Assembly: GCA_030838265.1 (NCBI GenBank)
Contig: JAUTXA010000095.1
Coordinates: 1-16,257 of the forward strand
Reading direction: 5' to 3'
Length of the DNA stretch: 16,257 bases
Source: Actinomycetota bacterium
GTDB lineage: Bacteria > Actinomycetota > Acidimicrobiia > Acidimicrobiales > BP-101
Shown here: one piece after another, positions 1 through 6,902 of the stretch
Numbering within the stretch: position 1 is the first letter of the stretch
Layout of the letters: each line of letters opens with the position of its first letter
Translations under genes and position numbers: made by a program
Notes under the pieces: generated by a model
Databases searched by the model: none
The model's input: only the letters and a program-made list of their open reading frames with translations
Told to the model about the DNA's origin: nothing

Positions 1-882
1 ATCCTGTCGGCCATCGCTCGCACCGACGATGCCGAGGTCACCGTCGAGTGCAACCCCGAGACCGTCTCTCCCGCCCTCCTCGAGACCTACCGCCACGCGG
101 GCGTGAACCGCTTGAGCTTCGGCGTGCAGTCGATGGTGCCGTCCGTCCTCGTCGCCCTGGGACGGGACCACGACCCCGACGCAGTGGTGCGCGCCGTGGG
201 CTGGGCCCGGGCCGCGGGCTTCGACTCGTTCAACCTTGATCTCATCTACGGCGGGGCCGGGGAGTCCCTCGACGACTGGCGCCGGTCGCTGCACGCCGTC
301 GTCGCCCTCGACCCACCTCACGTGTCGGCCTACGCCCTCACCGTCGAGGCCGGGACGCCGCTGGCCCGCGACACCAGACGCCACCCCGACGACGACGACC
401 AGGCCACCAAGTACGAGCTCGCCACCGCACTCCTCGGCGAGGCCGGGCTCGACTGGTACGAGATATCGAACTGGGCCCGGTCCGGCTTCGAGTGTGGCCA
501 CAACCGCCTCTACTGGTCGCAGGGCGACTACCGCGGCATCGGCTGCGCCGCCCACTCGCACTCCTTCGCCCAACGGCGGCGCTGGTGGAACGTGCGGACC
601 CCCGACCGCTACATCGCCATGGTCGAGGCCGGCCTCTCGCCGGTGGGGGGCGACGAGGTGCTCGACCCCGACGAGCAGGCGCTCGAAGGTCTGCAGCTGG
701 CCCTGCGCACGAGAGCGGGCGTGCCCGCCGCGTCCCTCGATCCGTCCGCCGCGGGTCTGGTCGACGTCGACGGCGAGCGAGCCGTGCTGAACCTGCGGGG
801 GAGGCTGCTGGCCAACGAGGCCGCCCTCGGCCTGCGGCCCCTCGAGCCGCGTGGGGCAGGATGGAGCCATGAAGCTGGGTAG
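1..882 (+). CDS. hemW: HemW-like radical SAM protein, 3' part (5' end outside window)
   Basis: This is the C-terminal 293 codons of a HemW/HemN-type radical SAM protein. The frame is open from base 1 and stops with TAG at 880-882. Visible family motifs are V-E-C-N-P-E-T near codon 16, R-L-S-F-G-V-Q-S near codon 40, F-N-L-D-L-I-Y-G near codon 80, then Y-E-I-S-N-W-A-R followed by the H-N-x-x-Y-W region and G-I-G-x-x-A-H. The CxxxCxxC iron-sulfur motif must lie upstream of the window. HemW proteins are haem-binding relatives of oxygen-independent coproporphyrinogen oxidase and are thought to deliver haem; true HemN is the alternative, but the Y-E-I-S-N-W and H-N-x-x-Y-W motifs fit HemW better. 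The 3' end overlaps the start of the next gene by 14 bases (32 if the upstream GTG is used), so the two are probably co-transcribed. Confidence 0.9.
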   Translation: MLSAIARTDDAEVTVECNPETVSPALLETYRHAGVNRLSFGVQSMVPSVLVALGRDHDPDAVVRAVGWARAAGFDSFNLDLIYGGAGESLDDWRRSLHAVVALDPPHVSAYALTVEAGTPLARDTRRHPDDDDQATKYELATALLGEAGLDWYEISNWARSGFECGHNRLYWSQGDYRGIGCAAHSHSFAQRRRWWNVRTPDRYIAMVEAGLSPVGGDEVLDPDEQALEGLQLALRTRAGVPAASLDPSAAGLVDVDGERAVLNLRGRLLANEAALGLRPLEPRGAGWSHEAG

Positions 883-2632
883 GTCGAAGGATCACCCCAC
901 GGACACCATCGTGGGCGTGGCGCGCGTCCGCCGCACCCGGCGCTGGGCCGCGGTCGCCATCGCCCTGGCCGGTGTCCTCGACGTGGCCTCGGCCGTCACC
1001 CCGCCGCTGCGGGATCGGCTGGGCGAGATCCTCAACCTCGTCCCCCTCGCCGTGCCGGTGGCGGCCAGCGCCATCGTCGCCATCGCCGGGCTGGCCTTGC
1101 TCCTGCTCGCCCGCGGCGTGCGCCGGGGCCAGCGCCACGCCTGGCAGATCTCGATCGCCCTGCTGGCCGGGTCGTCGCTGCTCCACATCGTCAAGGGCGG
1201 CGACCTCGAGGAGGCCCTCGCCGCCCTCGTGGTGTGCGGCTACCTGATCAGCGGCCGCAGCGCCTTCCGGGTGGCGGCCGACCGGCCGTCGGTGATCCGG
1301 GGCTTCGCCACCCTGCTCCTCGGCGGGGCGCTGGCCGTGGCCGCCGCCACCGTCGCCGTCGAGGCCTTCCCGGGCCACACCATGCACCGGCTGCCCTGGA
1401 CCAAGGCCGTCCTCGCCGTGACCGAGCGCCTGGCCGGCATCCAGAACATCGCCTTGTCCGACCGGGCCGGTGACTTCCTGAACCCCGGCCTCCTCGCCGT
1501 GGGCATCTCCCTCGTGGTGTTCGCGGGCTGGCTCGTCTTCGCCCCCCGGGTGGCCCAGCGCCTCCACGGCACGGCGGCCGACGACCACAAGGGCCGGGCC
1601 CGCAACGTGGTCAAGCGCTACGGCGGCGACACCCTCGCCTACTTCGCCCTGCGCGACGACAAGGAGCACTTCTTCTGGGGCGAGAGCGTGGTGGCCTACG
1701 GCGTGTGGGGGTCGATCTGCCTGGTGTCGCCCGACCCCATCGGCCCGGTGTCGGAGCGGGCGCGCGTGTGGCAGGAGTTCCACCGCTTCGCCGACGACCA
1801 CGGATGGGCCATCGCCGTCATGGGGGCGGGCGACGATTGGCTCCCCGTCTACAAGGCGGCGGGGATGAAGGACATCTACACGGGCGACGAAGCCGTCGTC
1901 GACTGCAAGACCTTCTCGTGTGACGGCGGCCGCTTCAAGGGGTTGCGCCAAGCCGTCAACCGCATCGCCAAGTACGGCTACAAGGTGAAGTTCTACGACC
2001 CGGCCAAGCTCGACCCGGTGCTCGAGACGGCACTGCGCCACGTCCTCACCCAGTCCCGCCGGGGCGAGGTCGAGCGCGGCTTCTCGATGACTCTCGGCCG
2101 CGTCTTCGACAAGGCCGACGAGGGCCTGTTGCTCGCGGTGTGCTTCGGGCCCACCGGCCACCCGGTGGCCTTCTGCCAGTTCGTGCCCGCCCCTGGCATC
2201 AACGGGTTCTCACTCGACCTGATGCGCCGCGACCAGGGTGAGCACCCCAACGGGGTGACCGACTTCATCGTGGTCGAGACCATCCGCCACCTGCAGGCGC
2301 GCGGCATGGACGGCCTCGGCCTCAACTTCGCGACGATGCGCGCCGTGCTGGCCGGCGAGAAGGGCGACACTGTCACCCAGAAGGTCGAGCGGTGGTTGCT
2401 CAAGCGGATGTCGGACTCGATGCAGATCGAGTCCCTGTGGCGCTACAACGCCAAGTTCGCGCCGACCTGGCGCGCTCGCTTCGCCTGCTACGAGTCGCCC
2501 GAGAGCTTCCTGCCCGCCGCTCTCGCCGTGGCCCGGGCCGAGTCGTTCTGGGAGCTGCCCGTCATCGGCCGCTTCCTCGTGCCGGACGGGCCCGAGCCGG
2601 TCGGCGTGTCCTCAGCGCCGAGCGATCACTGA
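869..2632 (+). CDS. Membrane protein with DUF2156 (lysyl-PG synthase C-terminal-like) domain
   Basis: A 587-residue protein. I chose ATG 869 because AGGA at 858-861 sits 7 bases before it; an in-frame GTG at 851 would add six residues. The N-terminal part (about residues 25-228) holds roughly five or six hydrophobic segments, clearest at 58-82, 144-164 and 204-226. Residues 240-570 match the DUF2156/LPG_synthase_C fold found in MprF and in the front part of LysX: a K-R-Y-G-G-D-T-L-A-Y-F start, the F-F-W-G block, D-P-I-G-P, the G-F-S-M-x-L-G-R stretch near 404-411, and an N-F-A-x-M-R block near 486-491. MprF-type enzymes move an aminoacyl group from tRNA to phosphatidylglycerol at the inner membrane and reduce sensitivity to cationic peptides. 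The family is clear; the aminoacyl donor and lipid acceptor cannot be read from the sequence. The start overlaps the hemW end, suggesting coupling. Confidence 0.85.
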   Translation: MKLGRSKDHPTDTIVGVARVRRTRRWAAVAIALAGVLDVASAVTPPLRDRLGEILNLVPLAVPVAASAIVAIAGLALLLLARGVRRGQRHAWQISIALLAGSSLLHIVKGGDLEEALAALVVCGYLISGRSAFRVAADRPSVIRGFATLLLGGALAVAAATVAVEAFPGHTMHRLPWTKAVLAVTERLAGIQNIALSDRAGDFLNPGLLAVGISLVVFAGWLVFAPRVAQRLHGTAADDHKGRARNVVKRYGGDTLAYFALRDDKEHFFWGESVVAYGVWGSICLVSPDPIGPVSERARVWQEFHRFADDHGWAIAVMGAGDDWLPVYKAAGMKDIYTGDEAVVDCKTFSCDGGRFKGLRQAVNRIAKYGYKVKFYDPAKLDPVLETALRHVLTQSRRGEVERGFSMTLGRVFDKADEGLLLAVCFGPTGHPVAFCQFVPAPGINGFSLDLMRRDQGEHPNGVTDFIVVETIRHLQARGMDGLGLNFATMRAVLAGEKGDTVTQKVERWLLKRMSDSMQIESLWRYNAKFAPTWRARFACYESPESFLPAALAVARAESFWELPVIGRFLVPDGPEPVGVSSAPSDH

Positions 2633-2642
2633 GTCGTTCCTC

Positions 2643-2813
2643 TCAGTCCCAGGGCGTGCAGACGGTGGCGCCCGTGCCGGGTTGTGCGTAGGCCTCGACG
2701 CAGTATGCCTCGGCCGCCGCGGGGCGGATGTTGACGATGGCTGCGGTGCTGGTGAGGCCGAGCACGAGCAGGATGGCGCGGGCGATGTGGCGGGTGTGCT
2801 TTCGGGGTGTCAC
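2643..2813 (-). CDS. Small secreted two-cysteine peptide (56 aa)
   Basis: A 56-residue ORF with GTG start at 2813 and TGA at 2643-2645. A good Shine-Dalgarno (GAGGAAA) lies just upstream of the GTG, which is why I trust this short gene over the longer overlapping reading of the same frame. Residues 1-13 are basic (R/K/H), 13-28 form a hydrophobic core and the region ends in A-A-A at 32-34, a classical signal-peptide layout. The predicted mature part is about 22 residues with two cysteines, C38 and C52, that could form a disulfide after export. No family is recognised. It is divergent from the membrane-anchored sigma factor gene, with 61 bases between the two start codons, and the mature part shares a short cysteine pattern with the tail of that sigma factor. 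A role as an extracellular signal or ligand is only a guess. Confidence 0.7.
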   Translation of the reverse strand: MTPRKHTRHIARAILLVLGLTSTAAIVNIRPAAAEAYCVEAYAQPGTGATVCTPWD

Positions 2814-2874
2814 AGTTTCCTCGTCTCTGGGGCTGTGGTGGGCGGCAACAGGCAGAGCACGTTGGGGAGCCGCC

Positions 2875-3798
2875 GTGATTACCGATTCATCCGGTCTTTT
2901 TTTCGAAGAGGCGTGGCCCGAGGTCAGTGAGCGCCTCCTGCGCTGCCTGCGGGCCCAGGGCGCATCACCCGCCTTGGCCGAGGACGTCGTGCAGGAGACG
3001 GCGTTCCGGGCGCTGAAGCGGGGGATCGAGTTCTCGACCGCCGAGGATCTGAGGCGCTGGTCATCGGTCGTGGCCCGGCGCCTGCTGATCGACGCCCACC
3101 GCCGGGGCCGCAACCTGGCCGACGCCGCCCTCCCCGAGCGGGCCGCGCCCGACAAGGTCGACCGCATCGTCGAGCAGCGTCTGCTGCTCGAGGCCCTGCA
3201 AACGGCCATGGCGCGCCTCTCGGACGAGGATCGCCGGGCCGTGCTCGATCCCGTGGCGCCCGGGTTGTCGCGTCAGGAAGCGGTGAAGCTGAACGTGCGC
3301 CGCTTCCGCGCTCGCAGTCGCCTGAGGGAGATGGTCGAGGGCCTGCTTGGCATCGCCGGCTGGCTGCTGGCCCGGGCTCGGCAGCGGACGTCGTCGGGGG
3401 CGCTGGCCGCCGCCTCGCCTCTGGTGGTGTTGGTCGCCAGCTTCACCCTGCTCATGGGCGGCCCGTCCTCACGGGGCTCGACGTCGGGTGCGAGGCCGGT
3501 GCGGATGCCTTCGGCGCGGGCGTCGGCCGAGTACAGCGACGCTCAGGCCGTCGTCTACCACCCGTCGGTGTCGCCTCTCGCACCCGGCGGCACTCGGGAG
3601 GTGGCCTCGCCCTCGGCGCCCGCACCCCATCGGCTGCCGGCCGCCGGGGTTGCGGTGCCGGTGCCCGGCACCGAGTCCGGTTGGGTGCGCGGGCGGCCGA
3701 AGTCGGCCACCGACCACCTGGCCTGTTTCGAGGTCCTTCGCACCGGCGCCCGTTGCGTCGACAGCCCGGTGACGGTCAGCGACCCCCTCGGTCACTGA
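2875..3798 (+). CDS. ECF-like sigma factor with C-terminal transmembrane segment and outside tail
   Basis: A 307-residue protein. GTG 2875 is chosen because GGGGAG at 2864-2869 is 5 bases upstream and the protein then begins right before sigma region 2; the frame is open further upstream to 2728, but that part overlaps the divergent peptide gene. Residues 8-78 resemble sigma-70 region 2 (D-V-V-Q-E-T-A-F-R-A-L near 37-47, W-x-x-V-V-A-R-R-L-L-I-D near 62-73). Residues 104-158 resemble region 4, but the helix-turn-helix looks shortened: only about 20 residues separate the L-S-R-Q-E start from the R-A-R-x-x-L-R-E end. Residues 176-196 are a single hydrophobic segment. The remaining ~110 residues are Pro/Ser/Ala-rich and probably outside the membrane, ending with a C284-x9-C294 pair. 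Sigma activity is inferred from homology; a tethered, possibly proteolytically released regulator is a reasonable reading of the layout. Confidence 0.8.
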   Translation: MITDSSGLFFEEAWPEVSERLLRCLRAQGASPALAEDVVQETAFRALKRGIEFSTAEDLRRWSSVVARRLLIDAHRRGRNLADAALPERAAPDKVDRIVEQRLLLEALQTAMARLSDEDRRAVLDPVAPGLSRQEAVKLNVRRFRARSRLREMVEGLLGIAGWLLARARQRTSSGALAAASPLVVLVASFTLLMGGPSSRGSTSGARPVRMPSARASAEYSDAQAVVYHPSVSPLAPGGTREVASPSAPAPHRLPAAGVAVPVPGTESGWVRGRPKSATDHLACFEVLRTGARCVDSPVTVSDPLGH

Positions 3799-3981
3799 GC
3801 TCGGGGTGCGGACGCGGTCCGGCCAACCGAACAGAAGCTGGCGGGCGCTTCCGCTCTGGCCGACCGGACCGGGCTGGAGCGGATCAACGTCCCCCCGGAA
3901 GGCGGAACCAAATAGCGAGTCCCTTTCGACCCGCCCCAGCCCGTCCACCATAAGGATCGGGCCATGAGGGACAGGTGAGAG
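3799..3981. other. Convergent intergenic gap, no gene seen
   Basis: 183 bases between the sigma gene stop and the LysM gene stop, which face each other. I see no convincing ORF with a ribosome site. It contains one arm of a 10-bp inverted repeat (listed separately) and no T-run typical of an intrinsic terminator. Confidence 0.6.
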
Positions 3982-3997
3982 TCAGCCCGAAAGGGAC
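3919..3997. repeat. 10-bp inverted repeat across the LysM gene end
   Basis: GTCCCTTTCG at 3919-3928 is perfectly complementary to CGAAAGGGAC at 3988-3997, with 59 bases between. The right arm lies inside the last codons of the LysM gene. A competing 6-bp stem, TCGGGC at 3957-3962 with GCCCGA at 3985-3990, overlaps the right arm, so the two stems exclude each other. Function unknown; it could be a 3' mRNA structure ending either convergent transcript. Confidence 0.4.
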
Positions 3998-4746
3998 GGG
4001 GGCGGCGGCGGCTCGGGCAGGGTGATGCGCTGGCCTGGGAACAACAGATTGGGGTTGCCGGGGTCGGCCAGGACGTCTCGGTTGGCGGCGATCAGCGCCT
4101 GCCAATAGGGGACGGTCTCGGCCTCGCTGGGGGCGCGGTGCCAGGCGCCGGTCAACTGCTCGGTGGCGATGCCCCAGAAATTGTCGCCTCCTTTGAGATC
4201 GCGGGCCGGCCCGGTCGCGGCGGGGTGTTCGGCGGGTGGCTCGGCGACGGCGGGTGCGGGAGTGGGTGACGGGTCGTCGGGCAGCCGTCGCATGGTCAGG
4301 CCCGGCGCCGTCGAAGTGGGGCCGGCGGCGGCTTGGTCGGGGAGCCGGACCATGGTGGGAGCGGCGGCTTGGGGCTTCGACGCGTAGGCCGCGGCACCGG
4401 TGGCGGTGACGGCGCCGACCACGATGCCCACCCCGACGGCGCCGTTGACCATGCGTCGCACCAGCGGGAGGGCGATGACGTCGAGGGCGTGGAGCCCGAG
4501 GAGGCGGCCGGCGAGGGCGACGGCGGTGGTGACGAGGAGCCATCCGGCGAGGACGAGGGCGACGATGCGGGCCAGCGCCATGGCGGCGTAGACGGATCCC
4601 TCGGCTTCGACCCAGCGACCGAGGTCGTGGGTGGGCGGGGTCCGCAGCCGACCGTGGCCGGCGATCACGAGGAGGATGATCACGGCGACGAGGGTGGCGA
4701 CCCACGCCGCCAGCGGGAGGACGCGGCGTCGCGGCGCGGTCGTCAT
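3982..4746 (-). CDS. Multi-pass membrane protein with C-terminal LysM-like domain
   Basis: A 254-residue protein starting at ATG 4746, which overlaps the stop of the pseudokinase gene as ATGA (4743-4746). Hydrophobic segments are at about 12-30, 52-78 and 97-120. A Pro/Ala-rich linker (120-182) contains two copies of a T-M-x-R-L-P-D motif (131-137 and 151-157). Residues 184-245 look like a LysM domain of the actinobacterial kind (G-D-N-F-W-G-I-A near 187-194, Y-W-Q-A-L-I-A-A-N-R near 214-223, L-x-P-G-Q-R-I-T-L-P near 235-244). LysM domains bind peptidoglycan or other GlcNAc polymers, so this protein probably links membrane and cell wall, with the LysM domain outside. The tight overlap with the pseudokinase gene suggests the two proteins are made together and may form a complex. 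Confidence 0.8.
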   Translation of the reverse strand: MTTAPRRRVLPLAAWVATLVAVIILLVIAGHGRLRTPPTHDLGRWVEAEGSVYAAMALARIVALVLAGWLLVTTAVALAGRLLGLHALDVIALPLVRRMVNGAVGVGIVVGAVTATGAAAYASKPQAAAPTMVRLPDQAAAGPTSTAPGLTMRRLPDDPSPTPAPAVAEPPAEHPAATGPARDLKGGDNFWGIATEQLTGAWHRAPSEAETVPYWQALIAANRDVLADPGNPNLLFPGQRITLPEPPPPPSLSG

Positions 4747-5957
4747 GCCGATGGCCGGGGGTGAAGGGTGACGGGATCGCCGCTCGGCCGGGTCACGACG
4801 AGATCGTCGCACCCGTCGCCGTCGACGTCGGCCGACCGGAGCCCCATGGCGCCCGCCACCCGGTCGAGCATGGCGGCCGTGGTGGCGTGGCCCGCGCCCG
4901 CCCATCCGGTGAAGGCGAAGACCTCGCCGGTGGCGGGACGCAGGAGGGCGAGGGTGGCCGAGGGCGCGCAGCCCCACAACCCGGTGGCGACGACGTCGCC
5001 CGGTTGGCCCACCGCCCAGCGCGCCGGGCTGCCCTCGGCCTGCAGGACGCCCGCGTCGAAGCGGAGGCCGTCGTCGCACCCGTCGCCATCGACATCGGCT
5101 CGCAGGGGGCCGGTGACGACCGGGCAGGTGGCCGGGAGCTTGGTGGCCACCGGCAGCGAGGTCTCGGGTGGCTGGCTCGCCTTCGTGGCTGCGAGCGGGT
5201 GGGACGGCGAGGGTGGGGAGGTGTGGGCGGCGGGGCGGAGGGCGATGAGGGCGCCGCACCCGACCAGGATGACGGCGGCCACGGTGGCGGCCCGGCGGAG
5301 ACGGCGGGGCTCGTCGTCGTCGTCGTCGTCGTCGAAGGCCGAGGAGCGCAGGGCGTCGAGGGGGTCGGCCGCCACGGCCGCGTCCGGTGGCGACGCGGTC
5401 GAGGTGGTGATGGGGAGGCGGGCGCCGTGGACCTCGTCGGTGATGGCGTCGGCCAGCTCGCGGGCCGTCGGGCGGCGGTCGGGGTTGGGGTGGGTGGCGA
5501 CCTGGGCCAGGGTGCGGAGGGCGTGGGCCGGGCGCGTCATCCCCTTGGGGATCTGGGTGGGGATGAGGTCGTCGAGCAGCTGGCCCAGGTCCTTGACGTC
5601 GTCGCAAGGGGGCGTGGTGGCGGCCCGGCCGAAGCCGCAGAGGACGGGCCCGCCGTCGAGCCCGATGATGACGTGGCTGGGCTCGATCGCCCCGTGGGCC
5701 ACCCCGGCGTGGTGGAGGTCGGCCACGATCTCGGCCACCGCCGCGACCACCCCGGCCACCTCGGGCAACGAGAGAGGCGGGCCCGTCTCGAGGGTGGGCC
5801 CGTCGACTCGGGCCAGCCGGAGCTCGCCCGGGGCCTGGCCCACGACCTCGACCACGCCGGGGTGCCGGACGGCGGTGAGGATGGCTGCCTCTCGAGCCAG
5901 CCGCTCGGGATCGCCCCGCTTGACGTGCTCGGTCCTCGTCCCCTGGATCAGTGACAT
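4743..5957 (-). CDS. Pseudokinase with transmembrane segment and FG-GAP-like outside domain
   Basis: A 404-residue protein. ATG 5957 is the first in-frame start after the preceding gene; no Shine-Dalgarno is visible. Residues 1-175 have a protein-kinase shape: a possible beta3 lysine at K13, E23 in a helix-C-like stretch, H-P-G-V-V near 32-36, the catalytic-loop equivalent at 88-96, D-V-x-x-L-G near 120-124 and P-D-x-R-P-T at 159-164. The Gly-rich loop is absent. In the catalytic loop HRDxKPxN has become H-G-A-I-E-P-S-H, losing the Asp, Lys and Asn, and DFG has become G108-F-G. It should therefore be catalytically dead. Residues 209-215 are seven Asp, followed by basic residues and a transmembrane segment (222-240). 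The outside part carries two D-V-D-G-D-G-C-D-D calcium-loop-like motifs at 288-296 and 377-385, as in FG-GAP/VCBS repeats. It is coupled to the LysM gene; a sensor or scaffold role is inferred. Confidence 0.8.
   Translation of the reverse strand: MSLIQGTRTEHVKRGDPERLAREAAILTAVRHPGVVEVVGQAPGELRLARVDGPTLETGPPLSLPEVAGVVAAVAEIVADLHHAGVAHGAIEPSHVIIGLDGGPVLCGFGRAATTPPCDDVKDLGQLLDDLIPTQIPKGMTRPAHALRTLAQVATHPNPDRRPTARELADAITDEVHGARLPITTSTASPPDAAVAADPLDALRSSAFDDDDDDDEPRRLRRAATVAAVILVGCGALIALRPAAHTSPPSPSHPLAATKASQPPETSLPVATKLPATCPVVTGPLRADVDGDGCDDGLRFDAGVLQAEGSPARWAVGQPGDVVATGLWGCAPSATLALLRPATGEVFAFTGWAGAGHATTAAMLDRVAGAMGLRSADVDGDGCDDLVVTRPSGDPVTLHPRPSA
5311..5334. repeat. (TCG)8 trinucleotide tract inside the pseudokinase gene
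   Basis: Eight perfect TCG units on the plus strand, read on the minus strand as part of the F-Asp7-Glu run just before the transmembrane segment. In-frame slippage would change only the number of acidic residues. Confidence 0.9.
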
Positions 5958-6004
5958 CGGGTGTAATGAAATACCATGAAACGCATGAGCGCAAGAGGGT
6001 CCCG

Positions 6005-6460
6005 CTACGGGCAGACGTTGGCCTGGGGGACGGCGGCCCCGCCGACGGCGGTGGCTGACGCCCGGGCCGACACGGTGGTGTCATGGGCTACGCCGGGGAT
6101 GGCGTGGGCGAAGATGTGGTGGACGCGCGCCGTCAGCTCGACGCAGACCGCGGCGCCGGCCACGTTGACGACGGGTGCGCCCTGGAGGGTCAGGCCCTGA
6201 GGCTGGGAGGCGGCGATCGAGGTGGCCGCCACCTGGGTGGCCCGGGTCTGGTCGAGGACGATGGCCCCTCCGTTCTCGTAGAAGGAGCGGTCGACGATGG
6301 CCGAGGTGGCGGCGTCGTTGGCCGCCGCCGCCGCCGCGTTCACCAGCTCGCGCTGGGCGAGGAACACGACTGCCGAGTCGACGGCGATCGACCCCAGGAT
6401 GACGAGGACGAGCACGGCGGCCGGCATCAGCATCAGTACCGATCCCCGCTCACTAGGCAC
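6005..6460 (-). CDS. TadG/TadE-like pilus assembly protein
   Basis: A 151-residue protein. GTG 6460 is preferred because GAGG lies 6 bases upstream and the protein then starts V-P-S-E-R-G-S-V-L, matching the E-R-G-S start of TadE/TadG-like proteins; the start lies inside the end of the preceding gene (stop at 6453-6455). Residues 9-36 are a hydrophobic N-terminal segment ending in V-D-S-A, followed by an Ala-rich helix (41-55, N-A-A-A-A-A-A-N-D-A-A), typical of the Flp pilus TadE/G-like group with a retained signal anchor. The rest (60-151) is an exported globular part with C106 and C150. It is the last Tad gene on this strand before a 47-base gap and the pseudokinase gene. Its role as a minor pseudopilin is inferred from context and the N-terminal motif. 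Confidence 0.8.
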   Translation of the reverse strand: MPSERGSVLMLMPAAVLVLVILGSIAVDSAVVFLAQRELVNAAAAAANDAATSAIVDRSFYENGGAIVLDQTRATQVAATSIAASQPQGLTLQGAPVVNVAGAAVCVELTARVHHIFAHAIPGVAHDTTVSARASATAVGGAAVPQANVCP

Positions 6461-6902
6461 AGCTGGCCTCGCCGGGCAGGCCGCTGCGGTAGGGGTCGAC
6501 GACCTCGGAGTGGCGGCCGTGGACGGTGAAGCCCGTCCCGGCATGGCCGACCCACGGGAGCGAGATGAGCGGCACCGGGTATGTCACGTCGGCCAGGATC
6601 CGCTGGCAGCGGGCCGGCGCCGGCAACGGAGCGAGGCTCATCTTGAGCGGGTCCCGTCCCTGGCCGGCGATGGCGTCGCGGGCGGCCGCGTCGGCCAGGG
6701 CGAACGCATCCGACCCGGCGGGGGCCTCGACGTAGGTGCGGGCCGCCTCGCGGGCCGCGGCCGAGGTGGCCAGCTTGGCGTCGATCACGCCCCAGGCGTT
6801 GGCCACGATCAGGGTCCCCACCACGAAGATGAGCAGCCCGAAGATCACGGCCTCGATGCCGCCGATCTGGCCCGCCTCATCAGGTCTGTGAGGAAGAGTC
6901 AT
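6453..6902 (-). CDS. TadE-like pseudopilin
   Basis: A 149-residue protein starting at ATG 6902, overlapping the stop of the preceding gene as ATGA (6899-6902). Residues 8-17 (D-E-A-G-Q-I-G-G-I-E) precede a hydrophobic segment (16-38), and A-A-A-R-E-A-A-R-T near 48-56 is the usual TadE mark after the membrane helix. The exported part is short and contains C99 and C148. TadE-like proteins are minor pilin-like parts that help Flp pilus assembly; a pilin-type processing site before the hydrophobic stretch is possible (G-Q-I-G-G-I-E) but not canonical. Its position between two other TadE/G-like genes supports the call. Confidence 0.8.
   Translation of the reverse strand: MTLPHRPDEAGQIGGIEAVIFGLLIFVVGTLIVANAWGVIDAKLATSAAAREAARTYVEAPAGSDAFALADAAARDAIAGQGRDPLKMSLAPLPAPARCQRILADVTYPVPLISLPWVGHAGTGFTVHGRHSEVVDPYRSGLPGEASCA

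Noticed and set aside
338..2161. 607-codon open frame on the minus strand over hemW and the DUF2156 gene
   Set aside because: It lies antisense to two clear protein families, is rich in low-complexity Gly/Arg/His/Pro sequence and matches nothing; it is a by-product of the high GC content.
2728..2874. Longer sigma factor starting at 2728
   Set aside because: It would overlap the divergent secreted peptide gene, whereas GTG 2875 has a good ribosome site and begins just before sigma region 2.
4743..5957. Active serine/threonine kinase
   Set aside because: The catalytic Asp, Lys and Asn and the DFG Asp are all changed and the Gly-rich loop is missing.
3982..6084. 700-codon reading that runs from 6084 through the LysM gene
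   Set aside because: The upstream half is in a different frame from the pseudokinase and is Arg/Pro-rich low complexity; the real LysM start is ATG 4746 with an ATGA overlap.
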